A DNA stretch of 33,755 bases from DATGEP01 sp035310125 (GTDB lineage Bacteria > Chloroflexota > Ktedonobacteria > Ktedonobacterales > JADMIN01): positions 1-33,755 of the forward strand of contig DATGEP010000212.1 in NCBI GenBank assembly GCA_035310125.1, written 5' to 3'. Under the pieces are notes generated by a model that was given only the letters and a program-made list of their open reading frames with translations, was not told the DNA's origin and made no database searches. The first letter of the stretch is position 1. Each line of letters begins with the position of its first letter. Shown piece by piece: positions 14,857 through 23,390 of the stretch. The translations under genes were made by a program, and so were the position numbers.

Positions 14857-16092
14857 ATGAGTGTACCTGGAGCAAACATGCCTGCTGGCGCACAGAAGGC
14901 AGACGAACGTGCGGCTGCGCTCCCGCCAGTCACCGGCGATTTCTACGGCATCACCTCTGTGCTCAGCGCCGAGGATCAGGCCATCCTCCAGCGCGTGCGC
15001 GCCTTCATGGAAGCTGAGGTCGCGCCAATCATCAACCGCTACTGGATTCGCGCCGAATTCCCTTTCGAGCTGATTCCGAAGCTCGCCGCGCTCGAAGTCG
15101 CGGGCATCGCGTACAAGGGGTACGGCTGCGCGGGCAAGTCCACCGTGCTCGACGGCATGCTCGCCATCGAGATGGCCCGCGTGGACGCCTCGATGGCGAC
15201 GTTCTTCGGCGTGCATAGCGGCCTGGCGATGGGATCCATTTACCTCTGTGGCTCCGAGGAGCAGAAGCAGCAGTGGTTGCCACCGATGCGCCGTCTGGAG
15301 AAGATTGGCGCTTTCGGTCTCACTGAGCCGGACGTTGGATCAGGCACCGCGGGCGGACTGACGACCACCGCCCGCCGCGAGGGCGACGCCTGGGTGCTGA
15401 ACGGCCAGAAAAAGTGGATTGGCAACGCCACTTTCGCTGATGTCACCGTCATCTGGGCGCGCGACGAAGCCGACAATCAGGTCAAGGGCTTCCTCGTCGA
15501 GCAGGGAACGCCGGGCTTCACCGCCGAAAAGATGGAAGACAAGATGGCGCTGCGCGTCGTGCAGAATGCGCTCATCACACTTCACGACTGCCGCGTCTCC
15601 GAGGCGAACCGCTTGCAAAACGCGCGCACCTTCCGCGACACGGCGGCGGTTCTGCGCATGACGCGCGCTGGCGTCGCCTGGCAGGCCGTCGGCTGCGCCA
15701 TGGGCGCCTACGAGCACGCGCTGGCCTATTCGCGGCAGCGCCAGCAGTTTGGCCGCCCCATCGGCAACTTCCAGCTCGTGCAGGACCTGCTCGTCGGCAT
15801 GCTGGGCAACATCGTCGCCTCGCAGTGTATGGTGCTGCGCCTTTCACAAATGCAGGATGCGGGCGTCCTGCGCGATGAGCACGCCTCGCTGGCGAAAGCC
15901 TATTGCACCACCAAGTGTCGCGAGAGCGTTGGCTTCGCGCGCGAGTTGCTCGGCGGCAACGGCATTCTGCTGGAAAATCAGGTCGGGCGGTTCGTCGCCG
16001 ACGCGGAGGCGATTTACTCGTATGAGGGCACCCGCGAGATGAACACCCTGATCGTTGGCCGCGCGATTACGGGCTTCAGCGCGTTTGTGTAG
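14857..16092 (+). CDS. Acyl-CoA dehydrogenase family protein
   Basis: The 411-residue flavoprotein has the three acyl-CoA dehydrogenase domains: N-terminal helical (about 35-150), middle beta (IGAFGLTEPDVGSG..., WVLNGQKKWIGNA; 150-250) and C-terminal helical with the FAD contact RQQFGRPIGNFQLVQ. The presumed catalytic base is Glu390 in YSYEGTREMN. Wording recalls the glutaryl-CoA dehydrogenase / plant short-chain acyl-CoA oxidase (ACX4) branch. It would make trans-2-enoyl-CoA from saturated acyl-CoA. The start has AAAGGGG about eight bases upstream. It is first in a plus-strand operon; the MaoC gene follows after 27 bases, so its product could be hydrated there to (R)-3-hydroxyacyl-CoA for PHA. 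Substrate chain length cannot be read. Confidence 0.9.
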   Translation: MSVPGANMPAGAQKADERAAALPPVTGDFYGITSVLSAEDQAILQRVRAFMEAEVAPIINRYWIRAEFPFELIPKLAALEVAGIAYKGYGCAGKSTVLDGMLAIEMARVDASMATFFGVHSGLAMGSIYLCGSEEQKQQWLPPMRRLEKIGAFGLTEPDVGSGTAGGLTTTARREGDAWVLNGQKKWIGNATFADVTVIWARDEADNQVKGFLVEQGTPGFTAEKMEDKMALRVVQNALITLHDCRVSEANRLQNARTFRDTAAVLRMTRAGVAWQAVGCAMGAYEHALAYSRQRQQFGRPIGNFQLVQDLLVGMLGNIVASQCMVLRLSQMQDAGVLRDEHASLAKAYCTTKCRESVGFARELLGGNGILLENQVGRFVADAEAIYSYEGTREMNTLIVGRAITGFSAFV

Positions 16093-16119
16093 GTCCATTC
16101 ACAAGTCGAGGAGTGGCAC

Positions 16120-16584
16120 ATGCCATTGGACGGTTTCACCCTGGCGACGATCAACGATTTCGTCGGCAAGGAGCTGGGTGTCTCGGATTGGCTGACTGTA
16201 GACCAGCAGAAGATTGATGACTTCGCCGCCACCACCGGCGATCACCAGTGGATTCACGTGGATGTCGCGCGCGCCCAGCGCGAGAGTCCATTTGGGACAA
16301 CCATTGCACACGGGTATCTCACGCTCTCACTGCTGCCTGCGATGCAATACTCAGTCGGCACACTACCGACCGGCGTGAAAGCAGGGCTTAACTATGGTGC
16401 GGACAAGGTGCGCTTCATCAACCCGGTCAAAGCGGGCGCGCGCATTCGCGACCGCATCACGCTCATCGGAGCGGAGGACAAGGGTGGTGGGCGTGTGCTG
16501 ATGACGACGCGCCACACCGTCGAGATCGAAGGCGAGGAGAAGCCCGCGCTCGTGGCGGACACGCTGGCGATGCTGTTGAGCTAG
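16120..16584 (+). CDS. MaoC-like (R)-specific enoyl-CoA hydratase (NodN/PhaJ type)
   Basis: The 154-residue single hot-dog domain has the hydratase 2 motif: FAATTGDHQWIHVD with Asp41 and His46, then SPFGTTIAHGYLTLSLLP. These match the catalytic Asp/His pair of PhaJ (Asp31/His36 in Aeromonas). It should hydrate trans-2-enoyl-CoA to (R)-3-hydroxyacyl-CoA, feeding beta-oxidation intermediates into PHA synthesis. The ribosome site GAGGAG is well placed. It lies between the acyl-CoA dehydrogenase (27-base gap) and class I PhaC (53-base gap), supporting a PHA-supply role. The overall look is of the NodN subgroup, so I leave the symbol phaJ unassigned. Confidence 0.87.
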   Translation: MPLDGFTLATINDFVGKELGVSDWLTVDQQKIDDFAATTGDHQWIHVDVARAQRESPFGTTIAHGYLTLSLLPAMQYSVGTLPTGVKAGLNYGADKVRFINPVKAGARIRDRITLIGAEDKGGGRVLMTTRHTVEIEGEEKPALVADTLAMLLS

Positions 16585-16637
16585 TTGACCGGCGTGTGAG
16601 GCGTAAGGCGTGAGGCGGCGCAAGAGGGAGGCCGGCG

Positions 16638-18641
16638 ATGGCAGACGACGCAACCGCAAAAACTCAGCGGCCAAGACGCGCGAGCGCCGCGAGTAAAGCG
16701 ACGACCGGAGCGAAGACGAAGACGACCCGCGCAAGCAACGGCGCGGGCAACAGCGCGACAGCGACTCGCGCGCTCGCGGAGGAGCGCCGCAAGCTGGCGT
16801 CAGTCGAAGCGGACCTGGCGCGGGAGCGAGAGAAGCTGGCACGCGCCGAAGAAGAGCTGGAGCGCGAGCGGCGCCGCGCCGATACCGCGACCGCCGCGCT
16901 TGAGGCGGCACGGCAGCAGGCGGCTCCTCCTCCGCGCGGGGCGGACAAGGGAGCCACCCCGTCGTCTGCTGAACGCACGGCGAAGTCGGCAGGCGCCGGC
17001 GAGCTACCACCCTGGCTCAACCCACTGGAGAACCTGCCTGGAGCCGAGTTGTTCGCCACTGGCCAGCGCATGGCGCTGGCAGCTATGAAGCAGCCCTGGA
17101 TCGCGATGCAACAGTCCGGCGAGCTGCTCGGCGAAGTAGCGCGCATCGCCACCGGCCAATCACAGATCGAGCCAGAGCCGAAAGACAAGCGCTTCGCTGA
17201 CCCCGTCTGGAAGACTAATCCGCTCTACAAGGCGGCGCTCCAGTCGTATTTGCTCTGGCGGCAAAGCCTCAATACCCTCGTAGACTCAGCCGACCTCCCC
17301 AAGCAGGACGCGGACCGCGCCCGCTTCGCGCTCTCCCTGATGACGGAGGCCATGGCCCCAACCAACACCATGCTCGGCAACCCCGCCGCCATGCGCCGGC
17401 TCTACGAGACGGGCGGCGCCAGCGCTGTACGTGGCCTCACTCACATGATCGAAGATCTCGCCAACAACGGCGGGCTGCCCTCGCAGGTGGACATGAAGGC
17501 TTTCGAGGTCGGCAAAAACCTTGCCGTCTCGAAGGGAGCGGTGGTCTTCAAGAACGAGGTGCTGGAGCTGATCCAATATACGCCGCAGACTGAAACGGTG
17601 TACGGCCGCCCGCTTCTCTGCGTGCCGCCGCAGATCAACAAGTTCTACATCCTGGACCTCTCGCCCGGCAAGAGCGTCGTCGAATACCTCACGCACAGCG
17701 GCTTCACCCTCTTTACGATCAGTTGGCGCAATCCAACCGTGAAGCAGCGCGACTGGGGCGTCGAAACATACGTGAAGGCGATTCTCGAGGCTACCGATGT
17801 TGTCCGCGACATCACCGGACAGGAGGCGATCAATATCACCGGCGCCTGCGCGGGAGGCATGACGCTGGCCCTCGCTCTCGGCCACCTGGCGGCGAAGGGC
17901 GACACACGCATGAACGCCGCGACGTTCATGGTCACCGTGCTCGATTCTCGCATCGAGTCCACCATGGGACTCTTCGCCACGCCGGAGACCGTCGCGGCGG
18001 CGAAGCTCGCCTCCAAGGCGCGCGGCGTGCTTGAGGGGCAGGAGATGGCGCGCATCTTCGCGTGGCTGCGCCCCAACGATCTGATCTGGAACTACTGGGT
18101 CAACAACTACCTCATCGGCAACGATCCGGCAGCCTTCGACATCCTCTACTGGAACAACGACACGACCCGCCTGCCGTCGAAGTTCCACACCGAGCTGCTC
18201 GACTTCGCGCTCAAGAACCCAGTGGTGAAGCGCGGCGCGCTCAAGGTGCTGGGCACGCCCATTGATCTCTCGAAGGTGACGGTGGACACCTTCATCACCG
18301 CCGGCATCACTGACCACATCACTCCCTGGCAAGGGTGTTACGCGACCACCCAGCTTCTGGGCGGACGGCCCGAGTTCGTATTGAGCTCCGCCGGCCACAT
18401 CCAGAGTATCCTGAATCCGCCCGGCAATCCCAAGGCCAAGTATTTCGCCGGCGCTGAGTATCCCGCCGACCCTGAGCAGTGGCTCGCTCGCGCGCAGCCC
18501 CGTTCCGGCTCATGGTGGGAACGCTGGCGCGATTGGCTCGGCGAACGCTCTGGTGAGCGCGTTCCCGCTCCCACCACGCTCGGCAGCAAACGCTATCCCG
18601 CCGGCGCTGCCGCTCCCGGCACCTACGTATTCGAGCCGTAG
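16638..18641 (+). CDS. phaC: PHA synthase, class I type, with basic/coiled-coil N-terminal extension
   Basis: This 667-residue polyester synthase carries Cys404 in TGACAGG, Asp559 in GITDHITPW and His587 in SAGHIQS. The Asp-His distance of 28 equals that of Cupriavidus PhaC (Asp480, His508). The class I N-domain (about 125-330, NPLYKAALQSYLLWRQSL) and catalytic domain (about 335-620) are complete. Residues 1-120 are extra: a Lys/Arg/Ala/Thr-rich stretch (1-43), a strongly heptad-patterned coiled coil (about 44-94; LASVEADLAREREKLARAEEEL) and a Pro/Ala linker. Class I enzymes are normally about 560-600 residues, so this is a real extension, possibly replacing an accessory subunit. GGGAGG lies eight bases before the ATG. 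It is followed by phaZ after 47 bases. Confidence 0.92.
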   Translation: MADDATAKTQRPRRASAASKATTGAKTKTTRASNGAGNSATATRALAEERRKLASVEADLAREREKLARAEEELERERRRADTATAALEAARQQAAPPPRGADKGATPSSAERTAKSAGAGELPPWLNPLENLPGAELFATGQRMALAAMKQPWIAMQQSGELLGEVARIATGQSQIEPEPKDKRFADPVWKTNPLYKAALQSYLLWRQSLNTLVDSADLPKQDADRARFALSLMTEAMAPTNTMLGNPAAMRRLYETGGASAVRGLTHMIEDLANNGGLPSQVDMKAFEVGKNLAVSKGAVVFKNEVLELIQYTPQTETVYGRPLLCVPPQINKFYILDLSPGKSVVEYLTHSGFTLFTISWRNPTVKQRDWGVETYVKAILEATDVVRDITGQEAINITGACAGGMTLALALGHLAAKGDTRMNAATFMVTVLDSRIESTMGLFATPETVAAAKLASKARGVLEGQEMARIFAWLRPNDLIWNYWVNNYLIGNDPAAFDILYWNNDTTRLPSKFHTELLDFALKNPVVKRGALKVLGTPIDLSKVTVDTFITAGITDHITPWQGCYATTQLLGGRPEFVLSSAGHIQSILNPPGNPKAKYFAGAEYPADPEQWLARAQPRSGSWWERWRDWLGERSGERVPAPTTLGSKRYPAGAAAPGTYVFEP

Positions 18642-18688
18642 CAACCGTCGTCCTTCTAGTATCCTCACGACATCCGAAAGAGGCACCG

Positions 18689-19531
18689 ATGCCGTCACAC
18701 ACGACTCCGCGGCCAGCGCCGGCCGCCTTCGAGCTGAACACTCGCAACATCCGCGTGTTGGGCCAGCGACTCAAAATCGCGATTCGCCCAGGCGACGGCT
18801 CACGCACGCCGCTGCTGCTCATGAATGGCATCGGTGCCAATCTCGAGTTGCTCCAACCCTTCGTAGACGCCCTCGATCCCGCCATCGAAGTCATCCGCTT
18901 CGATGTTCCCGGCGTTGGCGGCTCCCCCACACCCGCCCTGCCCTACCGTTTCCCCGCGCTTGCCTTCCTCGTGGGGCGCATGCTCGACGCGCTTGGTTAT
19001 CGCCGTGTAGACGTGCTCGGCCTCTCCTGGGGCGGCGCCCTCGCCCAGCAGTTCGCGCTCCAGCATTCCTGGCGCTGCCGCCGGCTCGTGCTCGTGAGCA
19101 CCGGCACCGGCGCCATCATGGTGCCTGGCAACCCCTCCGTCCTCGCCAAGCTTGCCACGCCCCGGCGCTATACCGATCCCTCCTATATGGCCGCAATCGC
19201 GCCCGAGATTTACGGCGGCGACATTGACCCCACGCTCGCGCGCGAATTCGCCGACAAGATGCGTCCCGGCGACTCACGCGGCTATCTGTATCAAATGCTC
19301 GGCGGCGCTGGATGGACCAGTGTCCCCTGGCTGTCCTGCCTGCGCCAGCGCACCCTAATCGTCGCCGGAGACGATGATCGGCTGATCCCCGTGATCAACG
19401 CCAGGCTGATGCATCGCATGATCCCGCGCTCGCGGCTCCTCGTCTTCCACGGCGGCCATCTCGGCCTCGTGTTGCAAGCCAAAGAGCTTGCGCCGGTCAT
19501 CGGCGCGTTTCTATCCGAAACACCGCTGTAG
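18689..19531 (+). CDS. phaZ: Intracellular PHA depolymerase, Pseudomonas PhaZ type (mcl-PHA)
   Basis: The 280-residue alpha/beta hydrolase is strikingly like Pseudomonas PhaZ: LLLMNGIGANLELLQPFV, IEVIRFDVPGVGGSPTP, LPYRFPAL, MVPGNPSVL, APEIYGGDI. The catalytic set is Ser113 in GLSWGG, an Asp in AGDDDRLIP (228-230) and His257 in GGHLG; Asp230-His257 reproduces the 27-residue distance of Ser102/Asp221/His248 in the Pseudomonas enzyme. It would hydrolyse granule PHA, typically medium-chain, to 3-hydroxy acids. It has no signal peptide, so it is cytoplasmic or granule-bound. AGAGG lies six bases before the ATG. It sits between PhaC and a CoA ligase in one operon, as expected for polymer turnover. 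Confidence 0.9.
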   Translation: MPSHTTPRPAPAAFELNTRNIRVLGQRLKIAIRPGDGSRTPLLLMNGIGANLELLQPFVDALDPAIEVIRFDVPGVGGSPTPALPYRFPALAFLVGRMLDALGYRRVDVLGLSWGGALAQQFALQHSWRCRRLVLVSTGTGAIMVPGNPSVLAKLATPRRYTDPSYMAAIAPEIYGGDIDPTLAREFADKMRPGDSRGYLYQMLGGAGWTSVPWLSCLRQRTLIVAGDDDRLIPVINARLMHRMIPRSRLLVFHGGHLGLVLQAKELAPVIGAFLSETPL

Positions 19532-19607
19532 TCGTCCTTTGTAACGCCGGTTGCGATACGAGCGTCTCGAAGGCTTCACCGAAATCAGACACAAGGAGAC
19601 CACGGCA

Positions 19608-21185
19608 ATGTTGAACCTTTCGATGCTCATCGAGGACAACGCGCGCAAGTATCCCGACCGCGAAGCCGTCATCTTCGGCACGACCCGCCTGACCTTCGTG
19701 CAGCTCAATGCGATGGCCTGCCAGGTTGCCAGTGGTCTGAAGGCGCGGGGCATCGGGCAGGGCGACAAAGTCGCGCTCTCCTGCCCCAACGTGCCGTATT
19801 TCCCCATCGCATACTATGGCATCTTGAAAGCTGGCGCCACCGTCGTCCCGCTCAACGTGCTGCTTTCGCAGCCGGAAATCGCCTATCACCTCAAAGACTC
19901 CGACGCCAAAGCCTTCTGTTGCTTCGAAGGCACTCCTGAGCTGCCTCTCGGCAAAACTGGCTATGCGGGCTTTGTGGAGGCCGGCACCTGCCAGCACTTC
20001 ATCCTCATCACCGCCGATCCAGCCGCCAGTACGCCATTCGAAGGCACCACTACGCTCGGTGTGCTCATGTTCGGCCAGCCCGCCACCTTCGAGACGGTAG
20101 CCACCGAGCCTAACGACACCGCCGTCATTCTCTACACCTCCGGCACGACGGGCCGGCCCAAGGGGGCGGAGCTTACGCACAGCAACATGCTCATCAACGC
20201 GATGGTCTCGCGCGACATCTACCTGCCGGAAGTGCGCGAGCGCAACGTGGCGCTGGTAGCGTTGCCGCTCTTCCACTCCTTCGGCCAGACCTGCCAGATG
20301 AACGCGATCCTCTTCCAGGGCGGCACCCTGGTGCTGATCGCACGCTTCGATCCCGGCGCGGTGTTGGAGACGATGGTGAAGGAGCGGGTGAGCTTCTTCG
20401 ACGGCGTGCCGACGATGTTCTGGGGGCTGCTCAACCATGTCCAGACGACCGGCATGGACACCAAGCCCGTCACAGACCACCTGCGGCTCTGCATCTCTGG
20501 CGGCGCGGCGCTGCCGGTGGAGTTGTTGCATGGCTTCGAGCGAACATTCGGGGTGGCCATCGTGGAAGGCTACGGCCTCTCCGAGACCTCGCCCGCCATC
20601 TGCTTCAACCAGCTTGGCTTCCCACGCAAGCCAGGGTCCATTGGCCGGCCGCTCCTGGGCACCGAGATGCGTGCGGTGGACGACAACGACCAGGACGTGA
20701 AGCAGGGCGAACCGGGCGAGATCATCGTGCGTGGTCACAGCGTCATGAAGGGCTACTACAAGCGCCCCGAAGCCACTGCCGAGGCCATGCGCGGCGGGTG
20801 GTTCCACACCGGCGACATCGCCTACCAGGACGCCGACGGCTACTTCTTCATCGTGGACCGCAAGAAGGACATGATCCTGCGTGGCGGCTACAACGTCTAT
20901 CCGCGCGAGCTGGAAGAGGTGCTTATGACCCACCCCGCCGTCTCGCTGGCAGCGGTCATTGGCGTGCCGCATGCGTCTCTCGGCCAGGAGGTCAAGGCCT
21001 ACGTCATTCGCAAGCCTGGCGCGACCGTGACCGTCGAAGAGCTGTCCGCCTGGTGCAAGCAGCAGATGGCGCAGTACAAATATCCGCGGTATATCGAGTT
21101 CCGCGACTCCCTGCCGATGACTGCCACCGGCAAGATCCTCAAGCGCGAGCTGACCGGCGCGGAGGAGCCCAAACCGGCTACCTGA
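19608..21185 (+). CDS. Acyl-CoA synthetase (FadD/AMP-binding family)
   Basis: The 525-residue adenylate-forming ligase has the P-loop YTSGTTGRPKGAELTH (about 176-191), VEGYGLSETSP (motif A5 region), GWFHTGDIAYQD, DRKKDMILRGGYNVYP and the C-terminal lysine in TATGKILKREL. It activates a carboxylic acid to acyl-AMP and then acyl-CoA. Next to phaZ, the natural substrates would be 3-hydroxy or fatty acids released from PHA; that is inference. I place the start at 19608 (MLNLSMLIEDNARKYPDREA), where similarity begins and AAGGAG lies nine bases upstream, not at 19551. It ends the operon; a 318-base gap follows. Confidence 0.92.
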   Translation: MLNLSMLIEDNARKYPDREAVIFGTTRLTFVQLNAMACQVASGLKARGIGQGDKVALSCPNVPYFPIAYYGILKAGATVVPLNVLLSQPEIAYHLKDSDAKAFCCFEGTPELPLGKTGYAGFVEAGTCQHFILITADPAASTPFEGTTTLGVLMFGQPATFETVATEPNDTAVILYTSGTTGRPKGAELTHSNMLINAMVSRDIYLPEVRERNVALVALPLFHSFGQTCQMNAILFQGGTLVLIARFDPGAVLETMVKERVSFFDGVPTMFWGLLNHVQTTGMDTKPVTDHLRLCISGGAALPVELLHGFERTFGVAIVEGYGLSETSPAICFNQLGFPRKPGSIGRPLLGTEMRAVDDNDQDVKQGEPGEIIVRGHSVMKGYYKRPEATAEAMRGGWFHTGDIAYQDADGYFFIVDRKKDMILRGGYNVYPRELEEVLMTHPAVSLAAVIGVPHASLGQEVKAYVIRKPGATVTVEELSAWCKQQMAQYKYPRYIEFRDSLPMTATGKILKRELTGAEEPKPAT

Positions 21186-21261
21186 TCGCACGCGAACAGC
21201 CAGCGGCCACGGTCGCTCAGGAACCTACCCATCGGACTCTTCCCCCCTGGCGATAGTGCCA

Positions 21262-21372
21262 TCACCCAATGGGCTGAGCCGCCGCGACCTGCTGCACGGT
21301 GTACGACTCCCCGGCGCCCTCCGCGAGCGCATCCGCCAGGGACCACCTCTGCTGCGATAAAGTCTGTCCCAT
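21262..21372 (-). CDS. Possible 36-residue small protein
   Basis: A minus-strand frame from ATG 21372 to TGA encodes MGQTLSQQRWSLADAL...YTVQQVAAAQPIG, 36 residues with high third-position GC and a balanced composition unlike the Arg/Pro-rich shadows elsewhere. A GGGA about nine bases upstream is a weak ribosome site. I recognise no family. It lies in the gap between the CoA ligase and the ABC exporter genes and could be a small gene, a remnant or chance. Confidence 0.2.
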   Translation of the reverse strand: MGQTLSQQRWSLADALAEGAGESYTVQQVAAAQPIG

Positions 21373-21389
21373 CGTCCAGTCCCGCGATC

Positions 21390-21448
21390 TTGAAAGAAAA
21401 TTCTAGCGTGTTATACACTCTTACGGCGCCCTTAGCGGCGCCCATTTT
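21390..21448 (+). promoter_or_regulatory. Promoter-like boxes and GC hairpin with T-run before the ABC exporter
   Basis: TTGAAA (21390-21395), 16 bases and TATACA (21412-21417) form a plausible promoter. Directly at the expected RNA 5' end, GGCGCC-CTTAGC-GGCGCC (21425-21442) can form a 6-bp hairpin followed by ATTTTG (21444-21449). This may be a weak terminator or attenuator, or the terminator of the upstream operon read from the left. The rest of the 21186-21503 gap shows only the small frame above. Confidence 0.4.
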
Positions 21449-21587
21449 GTGCCGTTCGCGCCGGTCCTGATTTGAGCTACCGATTGCGCATGACGCAGGC
21501 AGAATGATGGATGTAGCGGCACACTTCTGCGCCCGCTGCCATCCAGCCGCGGTTTCAGCCGCCGCCTTCAGGGGGGAGATACATCCG

Positions 21588-23384
21588 TTGGCCAAGAGCG
21601 AATTCACCATAACGGGCGCTCGTACCTTCAATCACTCCGGCGCGAAACGCTGGATCATCTCGCATGTCCTGCGCTATAAGCGCGTCCTGGCCGTCTTCGT
21701 GTGCGGCACCATCCTGGCCAACATCCTCAACGCCATCATCCCATCGCTGATCGGTCAGGCGTTCAACGTCGTCACCACCGCCGGACCCGACCGCGCTGGT
21801 CATCTCTTGCCGATTGCCCTTGCAGTCCTCGGTGTCGTGCTCGCGAACTTCATCGTCGGCCCCGCCGGCGCCTTTGCCAGCGAATTCCTCGCTCAGCGGC
21901 TGGAGCGCGATACCCGCGACGAGCTGTACGTCAGCCTGCTCGGCAAGAGTCAGACCTTTCACAACCGGCAGCGCGTCGGCGACGTCATGGCCCGCGCCGC
22001 CAACGACGTGCGCCAGCTCAACCCTATGATCAACCCCGGCGTGAGCCTCATCCTCGACTCCTTCATGAGCCTCATCGTACCGATCATCTTCATCGCCTTC
22101 CTCAACCCGCAGCTACTGCTCGCACCGTTGATCTTCACCGCTGGCTTCTTCATTACACTGCGCATCTACACCCGCCAGCTCAACCCCATCAACGCCGGCA
22201 TGCGCGAGCGTTTCGGCGCTATGAACGCTGGCCTGGAGGAGACCATCACCGGCATCGAGGTCGTCAAATCCACCGCGCAGGAGCCGCAGGAGAAGCGCAA
22301 ATTCGAGAAAAACGCCCGCGCCTACCGCGACTACTACATTCGCAACGGCGAGATTCAGGCGCGCTATCTGCCACCGCTTATCGTCGGCGTCGCGCTGGTG
22401 ATCGCGCTGCTACACGGCCTCTTCCTCGTCGCCCACGGCCAGCTCACGATAGGTGGTCTTATCGCCTATCTCGGCCTCATGACGCTGCTGCGCTATCCCA
22501 GCTTCATCTCCATCTTCACCTTCAATCTGGTGCAGCTTGGCATCGCCGGCTCCGACCGCATACTGGCCCTCATGCGCGCGGAGACCGAGCTGGACGAGAA
22601 TAACGACGGCGACCGCGCGGAGATTCAGGGCGAGATCGTCTTCGAGCATGTCAACTTCGGCTACGGCGACACGCCCATCCTCGAAGACATCTCGTTCACC
22701 GCCGCCCCCGGCCAGACCGTCGCCATCGTCGGCCAGACCGGCTCCGGCAAGAGCACCCTCACCAAGCTCGTCAACCGCACCTACGACGTGACCTCCGGCC
22801 GCATTCTCGTAGACGGCGTGGATGTGCGCGACTGGAGCCTGGATGCCCTGCGCTCGCAGATCTCCACCATCGAGCAAGACATCTTCCTCTTCTCGCGCAG
22901 CATTGCCGAAAACATCGGCTTCAGCCTCGGCCAGCAGGCCGACCGCGCCGCCGTCGAAGCCGCCGCGCACGATGCCCAGGCGCATCAGTTCATCAGTGAG
23001 ACGCCCGACGGTTACGACACCATCATCGGCGAGCGTGGCGTCACCCTCTCCGGCGGCCAGCGCCAGCGCCTCGCCATCGCCCGCGCCCTGCTCACCGACC
23101 CGCGTATCCTCATTCTGGACGACTCCACCAGCGCCGTTGACAGCGCCACCGAAGACGAGATCCAGCGCGCCATTCACCGGCTGCTCCAAGGTCGCACCAC
23201 GCTGCTCATCACCCACCGTCTCTCGCAGATCCGCTGGGCCGATAAAGTCCTCGTTCTCCAGCAGGGCCACCTCCTCGACGCCGGTACCCACGAAGAACTG
23301 CTCGCCCGCTGTGACCTCTACCGCCGCATCTTCTCGCGCTACGACACCGCGCTAGTTCCTCACACGGAAGGAGCCTCCGCATAA
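21588..23384 (+). CDS. ABC exporter half-transporter (subunit with degenerate Walker B)
   Basis: This ~598-residue type IV exporter half has six TM helices (about 30-320) and one nucleotide-binding domain with Walker A GQTGSGKST (about 382-390), LSGGQRQRLAIARAL (about 487) and H-loop THRLS. Walker B reads LILDDST: the catalytic glutamate is Asp512. Such a D-for-E change marks the non-hydrolysing site of heterodimeric exporters (TM287/288, BmrCD, TmrAB). The partner is the next gene, whose site is canonical. I favour the TTG at 21588 (LAKSEFTITG) because GGGGGGAG lies nine bases upstream; an in-frame ATG at 21504 would add 28 residues of low similarity. Substrate unknown: drugs, lipids or peptides. 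Confidence 0.9.
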   Translation: MAKSEFTITGARTFNHSGAKRWIISHVLRYKRVLAVFVCGTILANILNAIIPSLIGQAFNVVTTAGPDRAGHLLPIALAVLGVVLANFIVGPAGAFASEFLAQRLERDTRDELYVSLLGKSQTFHNRQRVGDVMARAANDVRQLNPMINPGVSLILDSFMSLIVPIIFIAFLNPQLLLAPLIFTAGFFITLRIYTRQLNPINAGMRERFGAMNAGLEETITGIEVVKSTAQEPQEKRKFEKNARAYRDYYIRNGEIQARYLPPLIVGVALVIALLHGLFLVAHGQLTIGGLIAYLGLMTLLRYPSFISIFTFNLVQLGIAGSDRILALMRAETELDENNDGDRAEIQGEIVFEHVNFGYGDTPILEDISFTAAPGQTVAIVGQTGSGKSTLTKLVNRTYDVTSGRILVDGVDVRDWSLDALRSQISTIEQDIFLFSRSIAENIGFSLGQQADRAAVEAAAHDAQAHQFISETPDGYDTIIGERGVTLSGGQRQRLAIARALLTDPRILILDDSTSAVDSATEDEIQRAIHRLLQGRTTLLITHRLSQIRWADKVLVLQQGHLLDAGTHEELLARCDLYRRIFSRYDTALVPHTEGASA

Positions 23385-23390
23385 CAACAG

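Noticed and set aside
17286..18398. 370-codon minus-strand open frame
   Set aside because: Antisense to the class I PHA synthase, no domain or ribosome site.
19497..21191. 564-codon minus-strand open frame
   Set aside because: Lies exactly antisense to the acyl-CoA synthetase gene, has no recognisable domain, and its His/Gly/Arg-rich content is the mirror of GC-rich codons.
22410..23291. 293-codon minus-strand open frame
   Set aside because: Antisense to the nucleotide-binding domain of the first exporter subunit.
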